The notes below the pieces were generated by a model. That model saw only the letters and a program-made list of their open reading frames with translations, did no database searches and had not been told where the DNA came from. Positions 9,354 to 18,808 of a stretch of 47,396 nt of DNA are shown here, one piece after another (the first letter of the stretch is position 1; the number at the start of each line of letters is the position of its first letter). A program made the position numbers and the translations under genes. Source of the DNA: a virus; the IMG/VR virus record IMGVR_UViG_3300021364_000039, positions 1 to 47,396 of that record. The stretch is one strand, 5' to 3'.

Positions 9354-9698
9354 ATGGACGAAAGACTTGAAAAGGCTTTAGATTTTAGTAATTATATGAT
9401 TACACTAGATAATCAAAAAAGGTTACTTAAAGAAAAATATCAAGAAGATTTAATGTATTATCACAATGGTGGTACATTTACAGCTACAAAGGAATTGATA
9501 ACATTTTGTTCTTCCATGGAGTCATCTCAGCAAGAAGAAATAATTCTAACAGATGATAATAATATTCCAATAAAAGTTACAACACAAGAATTTTTAGATG
9601 GAATACGTGATACATATTTCCAAGCAAGTAACAAGTACTATGTTGAATTTGATAAATTAATATCAAACAGAACAGTAGAAGGTATTATAGATTTATGA
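9354..9698 (+). CDS. small hypothetical protein (114 aa)
   Basis: 114 residues with a strong start (GGAG seven bases upstream) and a consensus-like promoter. The N-terminal half is charged and probably helical ('NQKRLLKEKYQEDLMYYHNG'), with a beta stretch 'EIILTDDNNIPIKVTTQEF' in the middle. There is no cysteine-rich motif, signal peptide or membrane segment. It is first in an eleven-gene operon and overlaps the next gene by ATGA. I do not recognise it. Its leading position might mean a regulator or a structural accessory protein, but the sequence gives no direct support for either. Confidence 0.65.
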   Translation: MDERLEKALDFSNYMITLDNQKRLLKEKYQEDLMYYHNGGTFTATKELITFCSSMESSQQEEIILTDDNNIPIKVTTQEFLDGIRDTYFQASNKYYVEFDKLISNRTVEGIIDL

Positions 9699-10537
9699 GC
9701 AGAGGTGCTCTATTAATAGCAAGAAATAATTCTCAAGTTGATTACGTTAAACAAGCAATTTTTTGTGCTGAAAAAATACAACAGCATTTAAATATTCCTG
9801 TTACGTTATTGACAGATAATGTTTCCTATATGGAAAAAACTTATAGCAATAAAATACAAGTGTTTGATAATGTTATTGCTTTACAAAACGAAAAAGCAAA
9901 AAGTTATAAAAAATACAGAGACGGTATTTTCCAAGAATATAAATTAGAATGGAAAAACACAAGTCGTAACGTTGCTTATGACGTAACTCCATATGACGAA
10001 ACATTATTAATGGATACTGATTACATCTTAGCAAATAATGTGTTAACAAATTGTTTTAAACAAAACAACGATTTAATGATGTATAACATGGCTACTGATC
10101 TAGCCGGATGGCGTGATTTTTCCGAGTTTAGCCATATTTCACCAAATGGAATAGACTTTTATTGGGCAACTATTGTATTTTTTAGAAAAACGAAAGTAAA
10201 TAAAATATTTTTTGATCTTGTAGGACATATTAAAGATAATTGGTATCATTATAAAGTTGTTTATAAAATTATGAATCCAACGTTTAGGAATGATTTTGCT
10301 TTTAGTATAGCTGCTCATATCATGAACGGATATATGAGGAACAATTTTGTAACGCCATTACCTGGTAAAAAATATGTAAGTCTTGATAATGATATTTGTA
10401 TTGGTATAGATAATAATAAATTTAATTTTTTAGTACAAAAAGAAGCCAGTGCTGATTATTTTCCTGTGTCTACTAAAGAACAAAATGTACATATAATGAA
10501 TAAGTTTAGTTTAAACAGGATAATCGATGAGTCTTAA
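9695..10537 (+). CDS. glycosyltransferase-like protein (GT-A fold, DTD motif)
   Basis: 280 residues. The N-terminus 'GALLIARNNSQVDYVKQAI' followed by 'HLNIPVTLLTDN' resembles the nucleotide-binding half of GT-A transferases such as GT8. The metal-binding DxD candidate is in 'DETLLMDTDYIL' near residue 108. It is a paralogue of the next gene, which has the same length and the same arrangement ('Y(V)(K/Q)QA', then 'D(T/S)D'). It probably transfers a sugar from a nucleotide donor, or is a relative that lost activity. No membrane anchor is seen. It sits in the accessory operon upstream of the radical SAM genes. Confidence 0.6.
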   Translation: MSRGALLIARNNSQVDYVKQAIFCAEKIQQHLNIPVTLLTDNVSYMEKTYSNKIQVFDNVIALQNEKAKSYKKYRDGIFQEYKLEWKNTSRNVAYDVTPYDETLLMDTDYILANNVLTNCFKQNNDLMMYNMATDLAGWRDFSEFSHISPNGIDFYWATIVFFRKTKVNKIFFDLVGHIKDNWYHYKVVYKIMNPTFRNDFAFSIAAHIMNGYMRNNFVTPLPGKKYVSLDNDICIGIDNNKFNFLVQKEASADYFPVSTKEQNVHIMNKFSLNRIIDES

Positions 10538-11369
10538 TTTTACAATATTTGCGCAAAATAGCACACACGATTATGTTCAGCAGGCATGTCTAGCAGCTAT
10601 GAGTATAAAGTTGACCAATCCAACCTCTAAGATTGCGTTAATTACCAATGATGATGTACCTAAAAAATATCAACATCTTTTTGAACATATTGTTCCTATT
10701 CCTTTTGACGATGCCAGTAGTAACAGCGAATGGAAAGTTGAAAATAGATGGAAGATATATCATGCTTGTCCGTTTGAAGAAAGTGCTGTAATTGACAGCG
10801 ATGTTTTAATTTTAAGTAATTTAGATCATTGGCAAAGTGTATTACAAAAACACGATTTATACTTTGTAAATCATGTAAAAACATATAGAGGCACAACAGC
10901 AGACAACATTTATTATAGAAAAGCATTTAGAAATCATAATTTGCCAAATTTGTATGCTGGGTTTCATTATTTTAAAAAATCAAAATTTGCGCATCAATTT
11001 TATAAATGGTTAGAACTAGTAATGAATAATTGGGAATTATTCTATGGACAATATGCTGGAGGAAAATATTTTCAAAAATGGCCTAGTATTGATGTGAGTG
11101 CGGCAATTGTAACAAAAATTCTTAATTGCGAAAATAAAATTACAAATACTATTGACTATCCTACAATAACACACATGAAATTAAGGAATCAAGGTTGGAA
11201 AAAACTTCATGTTGAATCTTGGCAGGCACAAGTTGGAACATATTTTAATAATGATTGTAAATTAAAAATAGGTAATTATTCTCAAACAGGAATTTTTCAT
11301 TACACTGAAAAAACTTTTTGTAATAAAGAAATTATTAAAACATATGAAAATAAATTAGGAATAAAATGA
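10527..11369 (+). CDS. glycosyltransferase-like protein (GT-A fold, DSD motif)
   Basis: 280 residues, overlapping the upstream paralogue by 11 bases. 'FTIFAQNSTHDYVQQACLAA' and 'PTSKIALITND' mirror the upstream protein. The DxD candidate is in 'FEESAVIDSDVLIL' near residue 91. Downstream are 'NLPNLYAGFHYFKKS' (an acceptor-side loop, by analogy with GT8-type enzymes) and 'FHYTEK' near the end. Donor and acceptor cannot be deduced. The tandem pair suggests two successive additions or two acceptors. Confidence 0.6.
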   Translation: MSLNFTIFAQNSTHDYVQQACLAAMSIKLTNPTSKIALITNDDVPKKYQHLFEHIVPIPFDDASSNSEWKVENRWKIYHACPFEESAVIDSDVLILSNLDHWQSVLQKHDLYFVNHVKTYRGTTADNIYYRKAFRNHNLPNLYAGFHYFKKSKFAHQFYKWLELVMNNWELFYGQYAGGKYFQKWPSIDVSAAIVTKILNCENKITNTIDYPTITHMKLRNQGWKKLHVESWQAQVGTYFNNDCKLKIGNYSQTGIFHYTEKTFCNKEIIKTYENKLGIK

Positions 11370-11932
11370 TAAACGGAGTTATTACAGAAAGATATATTTA
11401 CTTTGACGAAATTGGAAATATACTTAAAATTTCAAATAATAACAATGACGAAGGACAATATTTAAAAACAAGTATAGAAGATGTTTGGGATATTATGTCT
11501 GGTATAAAAACTATGGATTCTTTTTTTGTTATTTTTGATTCAGTACAAAAAAAGCATATTATTAAAAGTAGATTTGTTGAAGATGAAATTAAATTTGACA
11601 TAAACGATCAAATTTATAAAATTCCAAAAACAAAAATAGACAGACCTGATCTAACTATAAAACAAAATGTGATAAAAAAACAGTGGGATATAGAGTTAGA
11701 TCCTATGTTAGATGAAAACATTAAGAATAGGAAGTTAATTTTTTCTGCTGCTTATAATTTTAGCGTATGTGGAAAGAACGATCCTCATAACCTGTATCAA
11801 TATTTTCAAATTGATTTAAATAACATAAAATCAATACCTTTTATTAGCGATTACGAACTTGACATAGATTCTGTAAGCGTATATACTACAAAGAGATTAG
11901 ATACATATTACCACGAGGTTATCAATGACTAA
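11366..11932 (+). CDS. hypothetical protein (188 aa)
   Basis: 188 residues, very rich in lysine, isoleucine, asparagine and aspartate; it starts in an ATGA overlap and ends inside the start of the next gene. The N-terminus 'RYIYFDEIGNILKISNN' looks like a beta hairpin, and later segments alternate strands and loops ('KSIPFISDYELDIDSVSVYT'). I see no known motif. A hand count gives 16 G+C in the 60 bases from 11461, so it is among the most AT-rich genes here. It is translated within the glycosyltransferase/radical SAM operon; its role is unknown. Confidence 0.55.
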   Translation: MINGVITERYIYFDEIGNILKISNNNNDEGQYLKTSIEDVWDIMSGIKTMDSFFVIFDSVQKKHIIKSRFVEDEIKFDINDQIYKIPKTKIDRPDLTIKQNVIKKQWDIELDPMLDENIKNRKLIFSAAYNFSVCGKNDPHNLYQYFQIDLNNIKSIPFISDYELDIDSVSVYTTKRLDTYYHEVIND

Positions 11933-12857
11933 ATTTAGAGTGTTAGACTATGACATTATTTACTTGAGCTATGACGAGCCTAATGCTGAAAAAAATTATG
12001 CTGATTTGTGTAGTAAAATACCTTGGGCTAAACGTGTACACGGAGTTGAAGGCAGTGACGCCGCACACAAAGCATGTGCTGAGTTAAGTGAAACTGATAG
12101 ATTTATTACAATTGATGGTGATAACATTATTAATAAAGAGTTTCTTGCTAAAGAGTTTGATTTAGAATCACACGAAGATGCGCATTGGAATAAAGAAGCA
12201 AAGTTAGAAGATTGTGTAATTAGCTGGAGTGCTAGAAATACTATTAACAATCTAATGTATGGCAACGGCGGCATTAAATGTTGGCCTAAGGAAAAAGTAT
12301 TAAGTATGCGTACACACGAAAATGCTGATCCTAGTAATATTCATGCGCAAGTTGACTTTTGTTGGGATATTGAATATATTCAAATGAATAGTTGTTATAG
12401 CACAATTATGAATAACGCAACTCCACATCAAGCATGGCGTGCTGGATTTAGAGAAGGTGTTAAAATGGCACTTGACAGAGGTATGCGTGTAAATAAAGAA
12501 GATTTTTTAAAAAATCATTGGAAAAATTTACATAGATTATATATTTGGCTTATGGTTGGCGCCGATGTTGAAAATGGAAGATGGGCAATTTATGGAGCAA
12601 GAGAAGGTTTGTACAAAACTATGTGTACAGATTGGGACTTTGTAAATGTCCGTGATTTTAAATGGTTAAATGAATATTGGGACGCTAAAACTGATTTAGT
12701 AGAAGAAGATATAGAATACTATTCACAAGAATTAGGGGATAAACTCATTAACGAATTAGAACTTCCAATAGCTGTTGATCCGTTAGATGCTACGCAAAGC
12801 AATTTTTTCAAGACTGTTTATGTTAATCAGCCTAGAAATCCAAAAAAAGGAACATAA
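11925..12857 (+). CDS. glycosyltransferase-like protein (DGD motif)
   Basis: 310 residues. 'DYDIIYLSYDEPNAEKNY' begins a Rossmann-like N-terminal half, followed by 'WAKRVHGVEGSDAAHKAC' and 'DRFITIDGDNII', where DGD (about residues 63-65) is the expected metal/nucleotide-sugar site of a GT-A fold. Further landmarks are 'NNLMYGNGGIKCWPKE' and a helical C-terminal part with 'AWRAGFREGVKMAL' and 'WAIYGAREG'. The third module of the protein at 42721-44043 is its paralogue, with the same landmarks in the same order. AAGGA precedes the next gene, which starts at the base following this stop. Confidence 0.6.
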   Translation: MTKFRVLDYDIIYLSYDEPNAEKNYADLCSKIPWAKRVHGVEGSDAAHKACAELSETDRFITIDGDNIINKEFLAKEFDLESHEDAHWNKEAKLEDCVISWSARNTINNLMYGNGGIKCWPKEKVLSMRTHENADPSNIHAQVDFCWDIEYIQMNSCYSTIMNNATPHQAWRAGFREGVKMALDRGMRVNKEDFLKNHWKNLHRLYIWLMVGADVENGRWAIYGAREGLYKTMCTDWDFVNVRDFKWLNEYWDAKTDLVEEDIEYYSQELGDKLINELELPIAVDPLDATQSNFFKTVYVNQPRNPKKGT

Positions 12858-14243
12858 ATGTCTTTTGAAAAAGAAAAAACAAAATATGTAAATGATATAA
12901 CAACACGACATTTTTCTCCTACATTTTGTTTTGCTAAATGGTATCACACAACAATATATTTACAAACGGGTGAAACACATAGTTGTTATCACCCTGCTCC
13001 TCATGCTATTGACGTTGATGAGCTCTTTACTAATCCAAGTGCTTTACATAATACTAAACACAAAAAACAAGAACGTAAAGAGATGTTAGAAGGTAAGCAA
13101 TGTGTTGGCTGTAACTATTGCTGGAACGTAGAAAACATGGGTCCTGATTTTGTTAGTGATAGACATATTCGCAGTGGCAGTATTTACAATGAAGAACGGT
13201 TAAATGAAGTAAAGTTAAAACCTTGGGACTTTAATGTTAATCCTGAATACATTGAAATTTCATTTGGTAATGAGTGTAACTTTAGATGTGGGTATTGTCA
13301 TCCTAAAGCAAGCAGCAGGTACTACAACGAAATACGGCAACACGGTCCGTATGACATGGTTAAAAATCATAGATGCGATGTAGATTGGTTTCGTGTATAC
13401 GAAGAAGATAGCAATCCGTATGTACGTGCGTGGTGGAAGTGGTGGCCTGAAGTTAGCAAGACACTAAACATTTTGCGTGTTACTGGCGGAGAGCCTACAA
13501 TACAAAAAAGCACATATAGACTGTTTGACGAACTTGAGAAAGATCCAAAGCCAAATCTTGAATTAAATGTAAACAGTAACTTAGGAGGTAAAGAACGTCA
13601 ATTAGCAAAATTTACCGACAGTGTAAATAGTTTACTTTCGCAAAACAAAATTAAACAGTTTAAATTGTTTACTAGTGTTGACACCTGGAATCAACGAGCT
13701 GAGTACATAAGAGATGGATTAGATTTAGAAGTATTTGAAAGGAATCTTGATTATTTCCTTACTAACACTACAGCACCAGTAACTTTTATGATTACTTTTA
13801 ATATTTTTAGTGTAACAACATTTCAAACATTGTTAGAAAAAATATTAGAATGGCGAGCAAAATATAATGATGTAAATAGCGGACGCTGGCAACGTATACA
13901 TTTTGATACTCCATATTTAAAAGAACCTTTACAATACGATATTAATATTTTACCAAAAGAACAATATATGCCTTATATGGAAAGCCATTTACAGTTTATT
14001 CAAGATAATCTTAAAGAAGGCAGTAAAACACATTTTAGTACAATGGAATATGAAAAATTTAGACGTGTTGTAAGCTATATGAAAACTACAGAATACGATG
14101 TGAATAAAATACGTGAAGGACGCCGAGATTTTTATAACTTTTTTAAAGAACAAGATCGAAGACGTAATGTAGATTTTGAATTAAGTTTTCCAGAAATGTC
14201 TGACTTCTTTACGTTATGTAAGGAAGTTAATGGAACCTTCTAA
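12858..14243 (+). CDS. radical SAM protein, N-terminal twitch/SPASM-like type
   Basis: 461 residues. The N-terminal cysteines C24, C43, C82, C85 and C88 ('KQCVGCNYCW') look like the auxiliary Fe-S domain of SPASM/twitch enzymes, here placed before the catalytic domain. The radical SAM motif is C140xxxC144xxC147 ('NECNFRCGYC'), followed by 'LRVTGGEP' near residue 212, the SAM-amine contact. SPASM/twitch enzymes commonly modify peptides or proteins through a radical, but the substrate here is unknown. It starts directly after the upstream stop with AAGGA, and is the first of five consecutive radical SAM genes. It is longer than its relatives, with an extended C-terminus rich in aromatic and charged residues. 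Confidence 0.85.
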   Translation: MSFEKEKTKYVNDITTRHFSPTFCFAKWYHTTIYLQTGETHSCYHPAPHAIDVDELFTNPSALHNTKHKKQERKEMLEGKQCVGCNYCWNVENMGPDFVSDRHIRSGSIYNEERLNEVKLKPWDFNVNPEYIEISFGNECNFRCGYCHPKASSRYYNEIRQHGPYDMVKNHRCDVDWFRVYEEDSNPYVRAWWKWWPEVSKTLNILRVTGGEPTIQKSTYRLFDELEKDPKPNLELNVNSNLGGKERQLAKFTDSVNSLLSQNKIKQFKLFTSVDTWNQRAEYIRDGLDLEVFERNLDYFLTNTTAPVTFMITFNIFSVTTFQTLLEKILEWRAKYNDVNSGRWQRIHFDTPYLKEPLQYDINILPKEQYMPYMESHLQFIQDNLKEGSKTHFSTMEYEKFRRVVSYMKTTEYDVNKIREGRRDFYNFFKEQDRRRNVDFELSFPEMSDFFTLCKEVNGTF

Positions 14244-15393
14244 GGACAATTCATACTGTTATTACCCTTTTAAACAAATTGCTATAAGTCATTGGAATAG
14301 CGATGGCATCCAGTGTGTCAATCCATGTTGTAATATGGCAAGTCCATTAGATCCTGATCCTTTACAAACTAACAAAGACATTCACAACGATGTTGAAAAA
14401 TTATTTGATTTGCCTCAACTACAAAATATTCGTACACAGATGCTAAATGGAGAATATCCTAGTGCTTGTAATACTTGCTATGAAGCAGAAAAATACGGAA
14501 GTAGTCCAAGACTAATGTTAGATACAACAGTAGACAATAAGTTAGAGTGGCTTGATATACATTTAGGTAACAAATGTAATCTTAGATGTAGAATGTGTCA
14601 TCCTGCGTTAAGTAATCAACTTAACAAAGATGCTGAATTATTCAAACAAGATGGTTATGAATATTGGTGGACTAGTGTGCCAGACATAGCACCACATGAC
14701 ATAAGTGTATTATATCCTGTACTAGAACAAATTACAAATATAAGAGTAAGTGGCGGAGAACCACTTTTGTCAAAAGAATATTTACAGTTATTAGATTACT
14801 GTATTGACAATGATTTATCAAAAAATATAAGTTTAGAACTACATACTAACGCAACTAAGTTTTCTAATACTAATGTACAAAGATTGAATAAATTTAAACA
14901 TGTTAATGCTACATTTAGTATAGACGGTATACACAAAGTTTACGAATATACAAGATATCCTTTTGCGTTTTCTATACTTGAAAACAATGTTAAAAACTTT
15001 TTTAAAAATGTAAAAAATTATACTGTTCAAATAAACTATGTAGCAACAATATACAATATGTTTAATGTACGTGAAACAATATCTTGGGCTGAACAATTTC
15101 CCATAAGTGATTTTGTAGTTACAAATGTTTATCCGCAAGGACGCAATATCGATGTATGTTGGGCACCATATAATCTTCTTCTAATTGCTAAAGAAATGCT
15201 ACTAGCAATGACAAAACCATATCAAACAGAACCTTTTACTAATTATTTACAAGACTGTGTGATTAATAATAAGTACAGCATAGAAAAGATTAAAGAAATA
15301 AAACTAGAAACTTTACAGTTTGATAAAAATCGTAATCAACATTACAAAGATTATTTACATAACATGACAATAGGGTTATTAGATTCGGTATGA
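14230..15393 (+). CDS. radical SAM protein, N-terminal twitch/SPASM-like type
   Basis: 387 residues, overlapping the upstream gene by 14 bases, with AAGGAAG before the ATG. N-terminal cysteines C10, C29, C33, C34, C80 and C83 ('SACNTCYE') form the auxiliary-cluster signature. The radical SAM motif is C116xxxC120xxC123 ('NKCNLRCRMC') and the glycine motif is 'IRVSGGEP'. The family plan matches the NCBI class called twitch domain-containing radical SAM protein, as I recall it. No precursor-peptide-binding (RRE-like) extension is evident. The next gene overlaps by ATGA, so translation is probably coupled. Confidence 0.85.
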   Translation: MEPSKDNSYCYYPFKQIAISHWNSDGIQCVNPCCNMASPLDPDPLQTNKDIHNDVEKLFDLPQLQNIRTQMLNGEYPSACNTCYEAEKYGSSPRLMLDTTVDNKLEWLDIHLGNKCNLRCRMCHPALSNQLNKDAELFKQDGYEYWWTSVPDIAPHDISVLYPVLEQITNIRVSGGEPLLSKEYLQLLDYCIDNDLSKNISLELHTNATKFSNTNVQRLNKFKHVNATFSIDGIHKVYEYTRYPFAFSILENNVKNFFKNVKNYTVQINYVATIYNMFNVRETISWAEQFPISDFVVTNVYPQGRNIDVCWAPYNLLLIAKEMLLAMTKPYQTEPFTNYLQDCVINNKYSIEKIKEIKLETLQFDKNRNQHYKDYLHNMTIGLLDSV

Positions 15394-16595
15394 AAGACAG
15401 CAGCACATTTTGTATGTTTCCGTGGTTACATTTAAATGTTACACCTAAGGGAGACGTGTATCCTTGTTGTAGTAGTGATTATGTTGAGCCGTTTGCTAAT
15501 GTAAAAAATATGTCACTTGAAAAAGCCTTCAACACTGATCGTATGAAACAATTGAGATTAGACATGTTAAATGGGCGAAAAAATGAAGCATGTACTTTTT
15601 GTTACAAACACGAAGAAAATTCTCCGCATAGTTTTAGAAAATATAGTTTGGAACATTTTGGACATCTATATGATGATCTTATTCCGTTAACAAACGAAGA
15701 CGGCAGCGTAGACGATTTTTCTATGCGTTATTTTGATGTAAGATTTAGTAATATATGTAATTTTAAATGTAGAACATGCGGCGGAGAATTTAGTAGTCAA
15801 TGGGCGCAAGAAGAAAAACAACACGACGACAAAGGTGAAAATTTTAGGATAATTCAACATGCTGACGAAAGTGGAAAATTACTAGATGAAATATTAGAAC
15901 AAATTCCTAATATGGAACTTGCTTACTTTGCTGGCGGCGAACCATTAATTACTGATGAACATTATACAATACTAGAGGAAATGATCAACACTGGTGCTTG
16001 TAAAAATATTGTCTTACGATATAATACAAACATGAGTAATTTTAAATATAAAAAGTATGACATACTTGATATGTGGAGTAACTTTAAAAATGTAGAAGTA
16101 AGTGCTAGTATTGATCATTTTGGAGAAAAAGCAGAATACATACGTAATGGTACAAAATGGTTTAATGTAAAAAACAATTTACGTAAAATTAGAGATGTAG
16201 ATTTTATAAATTATCAATTTAATTGTGTATTAAGTAATTTAAATTATGTTACTCTAGGCGACTTTTTTACATACATGATTGACCAAGATTTGTTAAGAAA
16301 ACACGATTATATAAGTATCTATCATTTGCTTAATCCTAGTTTTTACAGTGCGCAAAATTTGCCTAATTTACATAAAGAAAAGGGTACATTAAGTTTATTA
16401 AAGTTGCTAACACAAATTAGAGATGAATTCTGGTGTGCGCAACACATAGAAAACGCACTCAAATTTGCTACAAGTGCCAATACTTGGAATGAACACGGGC
16501 AAGAATTTATACATAATACTATACGTAGAGATAAAATTCGAAACGAAAGTTTTACTAAAACTTTTCCTGAATTGGCAGATTTAATCGATGGATAA
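15390..16595 (+). CDS. radical SAM protein, N-terminal twitch/SPASM-like type
   Basis: 401 residues. Auxiliary cysteines are C8 ('TFCMFPWLHLNVTPKGDVYP'), C26-C27, C68 and C71 ('EACTFCYK'). The catalytic motif is C123xxxC127xxC130 ('NICNFKCRTC'), with 'LAYFAGGEPLITDEH' further on. It is close to the next gene: both have 'EDGS(V/I)D', 'DVRFSNIC', 'HYxIL' and 'RYxTNxSN' at matching positions. The pair probably arose by tandem duplication. The acceptor is unknown; the spacing C8/C26/C27 is identical in the distant leftward copy at 36756-38021. Confidence 0.87.
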   Translation: MKDSSTFCMFPWLHLNVTPKGDVYPCCSSDYVEPFANVKNMSLEKAFNTDRMKQLRLDMLNGRKNEACTFCYKHEENSPHSFRKYSLEHFGHLYDDLIPLTNEDGSVDDFSMRYFDVRFSNICNFKCRTCGGEFSSQWAQEEKQHDDKGENFRIIQHADESGKLLDEILEQIPNMELAYFAGGEPLITDEHYTILEEMINTGACKNIVLRYNTNMSNFKYKKYDILDMWSNFKNVEVSASIDHFGEKAEYIRNGTKWFNVKNNLRKIRDVDFINYQFNCVLSNLNYVTLGDFFTYMIDQDLLRKHDYISIYHLLNPSFYSAQNLPNLHKEKGTLSLLKLLTQIRDEFWCAQHIENALKFATSANTWNEHGQEFIHNTIRRDKIRNESFTKTFPELADLIDG

Positions 16596-17859
16596 AGAAA
16601 AACTATTAAAAGAAGATACAGCATTTTGTATCCTACCTTGGATTCATATGCACGCATGGCCTGATGGTCGTGCTATGCCATGCTGTATTGCTGACAGTGA
16701 TCAGCCGTTTGGTGATTTAAAAACAAATACAATTGAAGAAGTTTGGAATAGTGAAAAATACAAAGAATTACGTAAAGCCATGTTACAAGGAAAACAATTA
16801 GACGCTTGTAAAAGGTGTTACGAATTAGAAGCGAGTACATGGATTTGGACACTACGTAAAAACAGCAACGAATGGTTTGGAGACAAGCATTTTGACTTAG
16901 TTGAAAAAACTAACGAAGACGGCAGTATAGACGAAATGCGTATGGCTTACATGGATGTAAGATTTAGCAATATTTGTAACATGAAATGTCGTAGTTGTGG
17001 ACCTGAGCTTAGTAGTTTACATGCGCAAGAACATGGAGAATTATACGGTAAACATGAAATAGCAAATATACTTAACAATAATGGTAGTACTGTTGTAAAT
17101 ATTGCCAAGAAAAATAATTATTGGGAAAATTTACAAAAGTATTTGCCAGATGTCGAAGAAGTGTATTGGGCAGGCGGCGAACCACTTATTACAAATGAAC
17201 ACTATAAAATATTAGACAGATGGATCGAGTCAGGTAAGACAGATGTGCGTTTACGCTACACAACAAACTTTAGCAACATGCGCTACAAAAGTAAAAGTAT
17301 TTACAGTTATTGGGAACAGTTTGAAGATGTACAAGTAAGTGCTAGTTTAGATGCTAACGGAAACAGAGCAGAGTTTATGCGCCACGGCACTGACTGGCAA
17401 CAGATTGAACAAAACCGTGTTGAAATGTTAGAGCGTGTTCCTCATGTACACTTTGAAATTACACCAACTATTAGCTTGTATAATGTGTGGAACTTTCCAG
17501 ATTTTCATATAGACTGGGTAGAACGTGGACTAGTAGATATTGACAAGTGTAGACTAAATGTTTTAACTGGTCCTGACTTTATGCGTATTGATTATATACC
17601 AGAAGAATATAAACGTGAATTACGTGCCAAATATATTGATTATAAAAAATGGGCCTATGAAAAATGCAATAGCGAAGATATGGTAAGAGAAGTACTAGGA
17701 CACATAGATAGTGTTCTACAATTTATGAATATGGGAAAATATAATCAAGAAAAATTAAATCAATTTTTCAAAAAGAATCATACATTAGATGTACATCGCA
17801 AAGAAGATTTTTGGGCTGTGTTTCCTGAGTTAGGATGGTTACGTGAGCACATTACTTAA
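16588..17859 (+). CDS. radical SAM protein, N-terminal twitch/SPASM-like type
   Basis: 423 residues, overlapping the upstream paralogue by 8 bases. Auxiliary cysteines are C14 ('AFCILPWIHMHAWPDGRAMP'), C32-C33, C74 and C77 ('DACKRCYE'). The radical SAM motif is C130xxxC134xxC137 ('NICNMKCRSC'), followed by 'VYWAGGEPLITNEHY'. 'EEVWNSEKYKELRKAMLQG' is the helix typical of this class between the first and second auxiliary cysteines. It has an insertion after the catalytic motif relative to the upstream copy. Confidence 0.87.
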   Translation: MDKEKLLKEDTAFCILPWIHMHAWPDGRAMPCCIADSDQPFGDLKTNTIEEVWNSEKYKELRKAMLQGKQLDACKRCYELEASTWIWTLRKNSNEWFGDKHFDLVEKTNEDGSIDEMRMAYMDVRFSNICNMKCRSCGPELSSLHAQEHGELYGKHEIANILNNNGSTVVNIAKKNNYWENLQKYLPDVEEVYWAGGEPLITNEHYKILDRWIESGKTDVRLRYTTNFSNMRYKSKSIYSYWEQFEDVQVSASLDANGNRAEFMRHGTDWQQIEQNRVEMLERVPHVHFEITPTISLYNVWNFPDFHIDWVERGLVDIDKCRLNVLTGPDFMRIDYIPEEYKRELRAKYIDYKKWAYEKCNSEDMVREVLGHIDSVLQFMNMGKYNQEKLNQFFKKNHTLDVHRKEDFWAVFPELGWLREHIT

Positions 17860-18808
17860 AATTACACCTATGTCAGAACCCTATGCTTGTCTTACTTGGC
17901 AAGTAAATAATTTTTGTAATTTTCAGTGTACCTATTGTAATCCTGGAAACTGGGCAGGTGATAATCGCAACAATGGCAATTTGGATTTGTATATAGATAA
18001 TACAATGAAAATTTTTAACACTTACAAGCAGCGTGGATACAAACATTTTAAAGTATTTTTTAGTGGTGGAGAACCTACGCATTGGGAAAACTTTATACCT
18101 TTAGTTAAACATCTAAAAGAAAAAATTCCTAATATTACTGTTGCTGTAAACACTAATTTGTCACGTCCTTTAAAATATTGGAAAGAACACTATCATTTGT
18201 TTGACGATATTGTTGCTAGTTTTCATGTTGAGTTTTGTAAAAAAGATCGCTATATAGAAAACGCAAAATTTTTATGCGATAAAGTTGATTACCTTTGTAC
18301 AAAAATGTTAATGCATGATGATCGGTTTTGGGAAGTAGTTGAATTTGGCAAACGTGTCAGACAAGAAGTTCCGAATTATAATTTAGAATGGACACCGTTA
18401 TTTGACGAAATGAGTGTAAATGCTGGACCGTGGCAATACAAAGATCCAATAAAACAAAATTTTCTCGAAAACGCAGAATTTGAAACTGTACAACGTATAG
18501 ATAAACCATATAGAGAAAACTACGCTGTAAGCATGGCACATTACGATACTGGCATTGAACCTGTAAACAGTAATAAAATAATAGCTGCTAGACAAAACTT
18601 TTTTAAAGGATGGAAATGTCAAGTAGACGATGCGTTGTTTATTAATCCACGTGGAGACATAAGTGGAGCAAGTTGCGGAGTCGGACAAACACATGGTAAT
18701 ATTACTAATAAAAACTTGACATTTGATCTAAAACCTGTTATATGTAACAAAGATCACTGCCATTGCGGCACAGATATTATTATACCTAAGGAGCCTATGC
18801 GTGTATAA
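17843..18808 (+). CDS. radical SAM protein with C-terminal cysteine cluster
   Basis: 321 residues from the GTG at 17843, preferred because AGGA lies seven bases upstream; the in-frame ATG at 17870 has no ribosome site. The motif C25xxxC29xxC32 ('NFCNFQCTYC') is followed by 'FFSGGEPTHW'. The C-terminus has the signature shared by four proteins here: 'FKGWKCQ', 'INPRGDISGASCG', then 'VICNKDHCHCG' and 'IIIPK', presumably holding an auxiliary Fe-S cluster. The order is therefore reversed compared with the four preceding radical SAM proteins. It overlaps both neighbours, so the five genes are translationally linked. Confidence 0.85.
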   Translation: MSTLLKITPMSEPYACLTWQVNNFCNFQCTYCNPGNWAGDNRNNGNLDLYIDNTMKIFNTYKQRGYKHFKVFFSGGEPTHWENFIPLVKHLKEKIPNITVAVNTNLSRPLKYWKEHYHLFDDIVASFHVEFCKKDRYIENAKFLCDKVDYLCTKMLMHDDRFWEVVEFGKRVRQEVPNYNLEWTPLFDEMSVNAGPWQYKDPIKQNFLENAEFETVQRIDKPYRENYAVSMAHYDTGIEPVNSNKIIAARQNFFKGWKCQVDDALFINPRGDISGASCGVGQTHGNITNKNLTFDLKPVICNKDHCHCGTDIIIPKEPMRV

